Assembly: GCA_022702705.1 (NCBI GenBank)
Contig: CM040421.1
Coordinates: 76,936,121 to 77,000,120 of the forward strand
Direction of reading: 5' to 3'
Source of the DNA: Papilionanthe hookeriana x Papilionanthe teres
Lineage: Eukaryota > Streptophyta > Magnoliopsida > Asparagales > Orchidaceae
Length of the DNA: 64,000 nt
The notes under the pieces were generated by a model. The model did no database searches and was not told the DNA's origin. It was given only the letters and a program-made list of their open reading frames with translations. A program made the translations under genes and the position numbers. This document shows, in pieces, positions 56,468 through 64,000 of this stretch; position 1 is the first letter of the stretch; each line of letters starts with the position of its first letter.

Positions 56468-58656
56468 GAATGGGCAATTCTTCTGCTGGGATTGGCTCTT
56501 CCTGAGCAACCACCTACTTTCTTTTATCCTTTGGAACCATTCTCGGGGGTAGAACTTTTCCCCTTCTTAGGTTGACTTCAGTTATTTCTTCTGAATTTGG
56601 TGTTGAATCTGCCGGTGTATCCTCTTGAATTGGAATGTCTAGTTCTTCTGGCATTGCTTTGGAATCTGATAACTGCAATTCTATCGCGATTGGAGCTCCT
56701 CAAAATTCATAAATGGACTCGTTGCTTGTCGAGCTTTCGTAGCCTCCTTTGTGAACATCTTCTTCGTCGTGGTCGTTGAGGTTGTGTATGATTTGAGAAT
56801 CGTTATTTGTATGGGAATCGAGATCTGGATTAAGCCGGTTGTCGTTAGTTACGTAATCATTAGAAACAGTCAAAACGTAGCCAACGCCATAACCCTTATC
56901 ATTATAAGATCCCGCCGGAGCGAGCGGATAATCATACGAGTCGGAGTCCGAGGGATTTCTCCCCCGAATCGGAAACAACCATCCTAGGATAAGCAGCCCC
57001 TAGTCTACCCTTCGGAGCCTCGGTCTTCTTTTCTTCCACGATCTTCTCCTCCTTCTGGGGCGGTTCTTCAATCGTAAGTGATAGTACCGGCTCGACAGGT
57101 TTCAAACTCTGAGTTGAAGCGCGTAACGAAGCGGTCTGGATGTGATCCAAAATTTTCTTCGATGATCTTGTCCAGACAGTACTCCATCCATTATCAGTCG
57201 TGTATGGGTTTATCGGAACAATGAGATCCGTGGAAATAACATTGACGGAACCTCCTTTCTGGGGTTCCTTCATGTATTCCTTTAGGATTGTTATGTTCCC
57301 TCTCCGGAGATTGTCATCAAGCCAACTCTTGAAAGTGATGCAATCCTCTATCTTGTGTCCGAGCATCTGGTGGTAAGTGCAATAGTTCGGATGATCTTTC
57401 TAATTGACTTCCTCCGGCTTCTTGGGCTCTAGCAGCTGAAAATCCGGTGTCTTCATTAAGCTGCAGAACATCTTCGCTACTGCTTCAGTTTTGAATGGAT
57501 ATTCTCTATTTAGAAGTTCTTTTAAGGTACGTGATAAACGAGGCAGTTTAATAATGCTGAGGCGACGCTCGGACGAGGCTGCTAATAGCCCTGCTGAGGT
57601 TGCTGATAAGTCTGTTGCGGTGGTTGATAACCAGACTGTGGCCGCTCTGACTGTATCTGAACCGGCTGCTTGCGCTTATCTACTGCCGCGACGATTCCAG
57701 ATTTCTTTTCGAATGTTTTCACGGGCTTCTGCTTATCGTTCTTGTCCACAAAACTTAACTGCTTTGCCTCTTCTTGTAAGTTCCCGGCCTTGCTAAGTAA
57801 CTTCTCGAAAGTCTTGATTGTAAATCCTTTAAGGAGAAGTGCTATCGGGCCATAGATACTTTTAAGTAGGATGCCGACTGCATGTTGTTCTTGAAGCTGT
57901 GGTTCACACTTCATGCTTAAGTTTCTCCATCGAAGTATGTAATCCACTAAAGTCTCGTTCGGCTTCTGTTGCTCCACCACTAGATCACCGATAGTGAAGT
58001 GGTGCTGAGCCCCGGCAAATCGTTTAACAAAGAGATTCTCCAGTTCTGAAAAGGTCTTTACTGAACCATTCAGCAACTCTGCGTACCAGTCGAAGGCAAT
58101 CCCTGATAAACTGCTAAAGAACTGGCGGAAGAGTAGAGCGTCACTTCCATCGGCATTACAACAACTAGCACAAAAATGTGCGACATGCTGCCGAGGGTTT
58201 CCCGTCCCATCAAAAGTCTTAAACAGAGGTGGTACGAAGCCTTTCGGGTATTGGACTGCATCAAACTCTTCGGAGTAAGGTCTACCCGTCTGAATAGATG
58301 CTCCACTCTTGGATTGTGCTAGGGCCTCTCGCACCTGTTGTTCTACCATGCTCTTAATGTCCTTTTCTGGAATCTTTCTTTGTGCAGGATCTTTCTTTGG
58401 TTGTTCGTCTCCGTTGACGGATTTGATCTCTTTTCCTCCACCTGCAATATGAATAATTTCTGGGGGTGTCTCTTTCTGAGGTTGTACCCGACTGCGGAGA
58501 GTGGCTAAGGCGAGCAGCCCATCTCTTCCATCCTCTTTGCCATCCGGGAAATTGTGTCATCTCTTTCCCGAAGCCGTGCCCTCGCACTTTTGGTTCATCT
58601 CTTTCTGCAGCTGCTGGAGCACCTTGTGAAGCGGATGATGCTCGCGTTTCAACCAT
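56468..58656 (-). pseudogene. Ogre-like gag
   Basis: Begins MVETRASS (ATG 58656), a common gag start in plant gypsy elements. Shifts near 58560 and 58505 follow. The capsid domain is in frame 57582-58349: YPKGFVPPLFKTFDGTGNP, HVAHFCASC, FRQFFSSLSGIAFDWYAEL, ENLFVKRF, ETLVDYILRWRNLS. A Gln/Pro-rich stretch (YQPPQQTYQQPQQGY) follows. The zinc knuckle is the CX2HX4HX4C variant CTYHQMLGHKIEDC (57343-57384), preceded by an in-frame TAG (57400-57402). The remainder to 56468 is an acidic linker, cut by the solo LTR. Forms the virus-like particle in active relatives. Confidence 0.88.
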
Positions 58657-59870
58657 GTTGATCTCGGCATACTCCTCATCCATGAACTCTGATGAGTCAA
58701 CTTCATCCTCTAGTTTTTCTTCTCTTTCTTTTGCTAACCGTCGGATGTCGATCCTTAACTTGTCCATGGCATCCTCTAGTAGTCTTTTCCGCACGGTCTC
58801 GCAGTTGTCTTGTGACGGTTGTTGAACTTCCTTTCCGGGAGTCCCCTTTATTGCAGTAGCACTTTTTTCTAATTCAAGTCTCCTGACGAGACTTTTCTAC
58901 TCAGGACATTGTTTTGGTCTTAGCTCGCCAGTTGTAGGTCGCCATACCATCCTTCTTGCAGCCGGAAGCCTAGGGCCGGATGATCTGTCAGCTATATGCA
59001 GGAAGGTGGTATCCTCCCTAATTTGTAGACCCAATACAACAACGGGTGAACTGGCTTTTATCTTCTTCTTCGGTTTCTCAGTGGCAGCAACAGGCTCTAT
59101 TCGCGGTTTGACGCGGGATTTAGCTGGCACCCGTCCTATCCTTCTTAAGATTTCTGACACAGGGCATCTTTCTTTCTTTGCAAATCTTTCTATAGCAGCT
59201 TGCAGTCGAGCCAATGGCGTAGTCTTATCCCTTTTCCTCTTGTAATTGCTGTAGTACGCAGGTTGGGGTAATGCAGCGGCGATTCTACGAATATCCTCTT
59301 CATCTGATGCGGCAGAGAGAGGGTGAAACCTGCTCCCTTCCAACAGAGGTATATACTCAGGCAGTCCTTCTTTTTCCTCAGGAATTTCTTCCAGAAAAGC
59401 AACTTCAGTTGCTCTGGCTTTCTCGATCTTGGCGATCTTTCTGCTTCTATTTCTCCTTTGAGTCCGAGTTAGGGGTGCAACACTTGAACTGGACCCAATC
59501 TAAAAAACAGATGGTATTGTAGCAAAATCTGTACCCTCCACGGTGACAGGCTCATCACAGACTTGGATTTCCTTCCCCTTTAGTTTGGCAGAAGTCGGGG
59601 TAGGTGCAGAGATGACTAGACCGGTGGGGGTAGAGACAACAATTCTCCTACGATCAGTACTACTCCTTTCAGCTGGAACCCTTTGCAGGGGAGGGAATTC
59701 TTGAGTCGATTTCAGGTTGAACTCAATCACGGGCTCTTCAGTTTCTGACACTTTGTCCATTAGTGTGAAGAGAGTGACATCAGCGAACTTGACATCTTGT
59801 TGCTGAATCCTTGTCCGAAACGGATGATTCCATTGTCGGGCAGCTCATCCTTGCAAACGGCGAAGTCCAT
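58657..59870 (-). pseudogene. Ogre-like ORF1 upstream of gag
   Basis: Ogre elements carry an ORF of unknown function before gag, and this matches by position. Candidate start ATG 59870 (MDFAVCKDELPDNGIIRFG), a shift near 59795, then one frame from 59760 to the gag start interrupted only by TAG codons at 59500-59502 and 58897-58899. It is basic in the middle (TRTQRRNRSRKIAKIEKA; YSNYKRKRDK; EKPKKKIKA), with a Glu-rich, probably helical C-terminal part. No known domain recognised. The frame runs directly into MVETRA without a stop, so it may be fused to gag. Confidence 0.6.
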
Positions 59871-60420
59871 TCCATTGGTGAAGGAGAAGATTAACTTTGG
59901 GGTAGTCCTTTTCTGCAGGGCAGATTCCGAATGTCAGTCCCGAATTATGCTTCCTTTCGTCGTAAAGTTTAAGAAAAAAAAGAAAGAGTCCGAACACATT
60001 TTCATTTATCTTAGTGTATTTGTGATTTTTAAAAGAGATTGTTTATTAGGAGGTTTGTTTGTTAGAAACAAAACAATTGAAGGAAAAAGGTTATAGAAAA
60101 GGTAAAGGGCCCGATTTAGACTTGGAAAGAAAAAGAAATTCTTGTGCAGGACTTCTCAACTCGAAAGACCGCTCCTAAACTAACACCTATTGGGGGTCCA
60201 CTTTACCTCAGAAAAGAGGTAAAAGGATCTCGGAACCTCTCTGTTTAGGGGTGTCTAAACAGTGGCTCCTAAATCTGAGAGGAGTTGGCTATACTCGTTC
60301 AAGACAGAAATGAATGTGGTATGCCAACGGAAAGAATGATAGTTTGCTCCAATAAGGACATGGATACACTACCGATTTATGAAAGCAAAACCATCTGATC
60401 AAAAGGGAGAGAGGAACCAG
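59871..60420 (-). other. Ogre-like 5' leader
   Basis: Non-coding leader between PBS and ORF1. It contains 60183-60200, the exact complement of the PPT-adjacent sequence at 39835-39852. Confidence 0.65.
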
Positions 60421-60438
60421 TCCCCAGCGGAGTCGCCA
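60421..60438 (-). other. Ogre-like PBS (tRNA-Arg type)
   Basis: Minus strand reads TGGCGACTCCGCTGGGGA, 5 nt inside the 5' LTR end. From general knowledge this is the tRNA-Arg-type PBS described for Ogre elements. Confidence 0.88.
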
Positions 60439-60443
60439 GAAAT

Positions 60444-63400
60444 TGTCGGCATATTTACAGGTTGTGTGTTGTATTTTGAAAAGGGGTCGCCAAACAGAAA
60501 TTGTTGGCGGATTTTAAATTTTAAATTTAATTTAAATATATATATATATATAATTTAGAAAGTAGTATTTGATTTTGAAAGTAATTTTAAAATTGAAAAT
60601 TTTAAGATATGAAATCAAACCGATCTCACATCCCAAATAGTTTATATAAATGAGCACCGCATCACAAACCATGTATCTATCCCGAAGAATAGACACACTG
60701 CTTGATGATGGGGCTCGGTTAAATAAACTAGGAGATTTGTGACATCCATTTGGTCTGCGAACCAATTTTTTAAGCCGACAAGTTCCCCCGCTTAATATAA
60801 AGGAATTAGGCAGGGTTTATATTACCTGGGTTTTTAAAGTTCCCTATAAGGGCAAGCCCCTATAGTTAATTACATCTTAAATGACGGGAATCATTCAAGA
60901 AAACTCTCGATAATGATCAGTGGTTTTACTCTCAAAAATTTCAAAGTTTAAGGTTTTCAATGGATTGAATTTTGGAGATTTCAATTGGGAATGTATCAAA
61001 TTTGGAACAATTTAGTTTGAGAATCCAAAGGAAGAGAAGTATGAGAAGTTGAGAATCCAAGAGGAATCTTGGCAACTTCCCAAACTATCCTATTTTTTGG
61101 CTTCAATTTAAGAATTTTATTTAATGTTGCAATCCTGCCAATTTTATTTAATTATGACTTATATTTGTATGACATGATCACACAAACAGCCTTGAAGATG
61201 TGAGGGTTTATGTCATACCGAATGACTACCTCGGAGTCCTAAGACTGGTTAGGGCTTAATTTGCATAACATGATTATGCAAATGCCTAACGAAAAGTTGA
61301 GGATTTATGGTGCACTAGGCAAACTACCTCAAAGTCCTATGGCTTGGTTACTTAATTCTAAGAAAGTTTTGCTGAAGTAGATCCGAGTTTTGCTGATGAC
61401 GATGGCCGAGCTGCCCACCATGCTCCGAGCTCCTTGTTGTTGCAGAGGTTTAGTTTAGAATTCATAAATCAAGAGATGAGAGAAGTGTTTTGGTTTAGAG
61501 AAAATCTTAAAATCCAAGTGTTTTTAATATTTTAATTAAAACAAATCATAAAGTTGTTTAAACAGAACCGATTAAGATCCCACGGTTTCGTCATCCCGAC
61601 ACCGTTATTTTCATCGAATTCACTTAGTCCAGATGAATTTGCTAAACTCAACCGAATGAGTTCCACACTTTCATTTAGACAGTGGGAAATCCCGTTAGCA
61701 ACACTTGGGTTACATCATCTGGGGTATTCTCGATCATTCAATGAGACGTTTTAATTTAGTTGCAATTGTAGTTTTGTTGTTCTGTTTGTGATTAAATTTT
61801 GAGTTGTTTTATATTTTAGAATGTTGTGGCGGTGAATTTTATCTTGTGATGACTTTTAATTTAGTTTTGGTTTCAGTTCAGGGACTATCCTAAAGGTTTT
61901 CGTTTTCATGCAACAGTCTTATTTAACATGCAAGAAAAGTAAAGTACAGTGTCTGTAAGTAAATTACAATAAAGTAAATTGCAATAAAATAAAAGCGTAC
62001 CTGAAGGGTCTTCCCGTCATCCCAAGCTGCACTTAAAACATGTATTAGAGCATTTAAACATATTTTGCAAGAAATACCTAGGTAAAGCTAAGGGAAAGAG
62101 TTTTGTTTATCTACCAGAATCCTAATCCTATAACTAGTCATCTCCTATGACGTCTAGGTTGTTGGTTTGGTTTAATGATGATTTTCTTCATCAAAGAACA
62201 ATTAGATTCAATTGTTCTTCTGAAACATCCCGTCATATTGAGGAAGTGTTTCGAACGAGTCCTAAACATCTTTTCAATACTTCTGAGATTATTTTGAGTC
62301 CAAGTAAATTTAGTGGCACATATGAATTAATCATCCAGGAGTTTAGTTAAACTTTGTCTCTTGCTCAGTGAACTTGGGTATTTGATTACCTGATGAATGA
62401 AGTGACTTTTCACTTAATACTCTATTTAAGAGTTATAATAATTAAAGCCTTTAAGGGAAAGTTGGTTTATCGAGAATTTTAATCATTTTTAATTAAAAGT
62501 TTGAGTGAATGATTTAAAGTGTTTTAATTTAATTATGAGTTTTTAATTAATAATTTTTTAAGTTTAGAATAGTGTTCAAATTATTTTAGATTTAATTTAA
62601 ATCTTTACACTTTCAATTATCTTAGTATTTCAGATTAATGTTCATGTTTTAAATTTACTTAGAAAGAAAGAAGTATTGAAATTATTGATATATTTTGATT
62701 TAACTCTTAATGATTTCATTTAGGTTTGTTGTTAAGTGATTTTAATTGAATTGAATTTAATTTAATTTTAATTTTATTTAAATTTAATTTTATTTTATTT
62801 TATTTAATTTTAATTTAATTTTAATTTTAGTTTAACTTTAATTTTAATTTAATTTTAATTTAATTTAATTTTAGTTTTAATTGTCAATTTGGATTATTAT
62901 TTTAATTTTTAATTAAGAACTAAATATTGTTAAAGTGACTTATTTAGGGATTTTTAAATTAAAGAATAGATATCCTCTTTAAAATATCCCTATTTTAATA
63001 ATCCAAATTTTAAATATATTCTTTCCAAAATTTAAATTATTTAATTAATTAAAGTTTCATATTGATATTTTCAAAGTGTTTAATGGGTTTCAACCCCTTA
63101 ATTTCCCTAAGTTTCAATCATCCGAGAGAAAGTTAAAATCAAATATTTTACCCCCCATTTTGATTAAACCTAAAGTTTTAATTAAGGGTTAAAATTTTTA
63201 ATTACCCTTATGCCCTTTTAAGTTTATTTATTTCATAACTCACTAAATTGAGCTCAAATGAATTTGAAATTTTTATGTCACCTCACTCACATGTCAATTA
63301 AGACATTAGAGAAGAAAATGTGATTTTTCTGAATTTAATTTATTTATATAATTATTTTTAGTAGAAAATAAGGGTTTTCAAAGCAAATTCAACAACATGA

Positions 63401-64000
63401 CCAAGGAAAGGTTTCTATCCTTAAGAAAATTATGAGATGTTCCTAATAACCAGAGGACCACTTGAACCAAATTTTGTGATTTTTTTTAAAATATATTTTA
63501 TTTATTATAATTATTTTGAATTTTAGAGTATTAATTAATTTTAAAATAAAATAAAAGTTGAAAAAATAAATTTTATATTTTTCCTAAATTTCTCTGACCT
63601 CAAGGAGTCAAGAGAAATAAATTTTATAATTTTCTGATTTTTCTTTGATTTATTAGATTTATTTTAGTGAAAAAGGTTGAAAATTCATTTTTTAATATTA
63701 AAAATTACATTAAGCATTTAAAATTCAATATCTTATCCTAGGGACTTAGGAAAAATATTTGGTTTGCTCCTAAATGATTAGGAGTCAAAATGTGACATTT
63801 TTATGATTTTTAATATTTTTATGATTTTTATTATTTTTTAATTATTAAAATATTAAAATATTGTGAAAAATCAACTTTTTTAGAAAATTCCAATTTTAAT
63901 TTTCCTGAACACCCCTAATATCAAAGAAGCTCCAAAACTATTTTTGTGAATTTATGAAAAGTATTTTTGGAGTTATGAATTTTTAAAGTTCCATTTTGCT
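60444..64000 (-). repeat. Ogre-like 5' LTR, partial
   Basis: Starts TGTCGGCATATTTACAGG (plus orientation) and matches 32513 to about 36030 closely, with scattered substitutions and a longer (TA) run at 60537-60552. It leaves the window at its right edge. It pairs with 32513-39832 as the LTRs of one element. Confidence 0.93.
62745..62885. repeat. AATTT-type pentamer tract in 5' LTR
   Basis: Degenerate TTTAA/TTTTAATT tract at the position equivalent to 34790-34905. Confidence 0.85.

Larger units (their letters stand above)
32513..64000 (-). mobile_element. Giant Ogre/Tat-like gypsy element (runs past window end)
   Basis: Coding direction is minus. Order from high to low coordinates: 5' LTR (from 60444, incomplete here), tRNA-Arg-type PBS, ORF1, gag, protease, RT, RNase H, second RNase H, integrase, AlkB-like ORF, tandem repeats, PPT, 3' LTR (32513-39832). 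Very long LTRs, ORF1 before gag, this PBS and the double RNase H are hallmarks of the Tat/Ogre lineage. If the 5' LTR equals the 3' LTR, the element without the nested solo LTR would be about 28 kb. All ORFs carry stops or frameshifts. Confidence 0.92.

Overview
The window looks like nuclear DNA of a flowering plant, probably a eudicot. It is AT-rich, has long (TA)n runs, and is built almost entirely of nested plant retroelements: Ty1/copia, Athila-type and Tat/Ogre-type Ty3/gypsy, and an L1-like LINE. tRNA-primed primer binding sites (PBS), polypurine tracts (PPT), 5-bp target-site duplications (TSDs) and family-specific domains support this. I see no convincing intact host gene, rRNA, tRNA or CRISPR array. 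Nearly every coding region carries stops or frameshifts. The species cannot be named from this evidence.

Layout. 1-7992: old AT-rich sequence with a (TA)n block, a 5'-truncated LINE (1854-3439) flanked by a 17-bp TSD, and a 106-bp fold-back at 6386-6491. 7998-28009: a full-length copia element (TSD gggta) with a tandem-repeat U3. It is split inside reverse transcriptase/RNase H by a complete Athila-like element (12630-26290, TSD gtaaa). That inner element has gag, protease, RT, RNase H and integrase, then two divergent copies of a plant-transposon ORF. Arrays of a GC-rich dyad (CTCGCCG-A-CGGCGAG) lie in both LTRs and ahead of each extra ORF. 28015-29384: flanking DNA with a (TA)n block and a weak promoter-like segment. 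29385-30018: beheaded start of an old Ogre-type LTR, cut by a second Athila-like element (from 30019), whose gag is cut at 32512 by a giant Ogre-like element lying on the minus strand.

The Ogre-like element runs from its 3' LTR (32513-39832, 7.3 kb) to its 5' LTR (from 60444, leaving the window at 64000). Reading the minus strand downward: tRNA-Arg-type PBS, ORF1, gag with a zinc knuckle, protease, RT, RNase H plus a second archaeal-type RNase H, and integrase. Then comes an extra ORF with a Cys-rich module and a recognisable AlkB-family 2-oxoglutarate/Fe(II) dioxygenase domain closest to plant ALKBH9/ALKBH10 RNA m6A demethylases (42209-43830). A 128-bp tandem array and the 3' LTR follow. A 7.35-kb solo LTR of the same family (49111-56462, TSD ttcct) sits between gag and protease. 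Without it the element would be roughly 28 kb, assuming a 5' LTR as long as the 3' LTR.

Main points of interest: the retrotransposon-borne AlkB ORF; an 18-nt complementarity between the Ogre 5' leader and its PPT, reminiscent of Ty1 CYC5/CYC3; the promoter-proximal palindromes of the Athila-like elements, whose sequence differs between elements while position and pairing are kept; the duplicated dyad-array plus ORF cassette; and a tandemly duplicated PBS that appears to have shifted an LTR boundary. The nesting gives a clear order of insertions.
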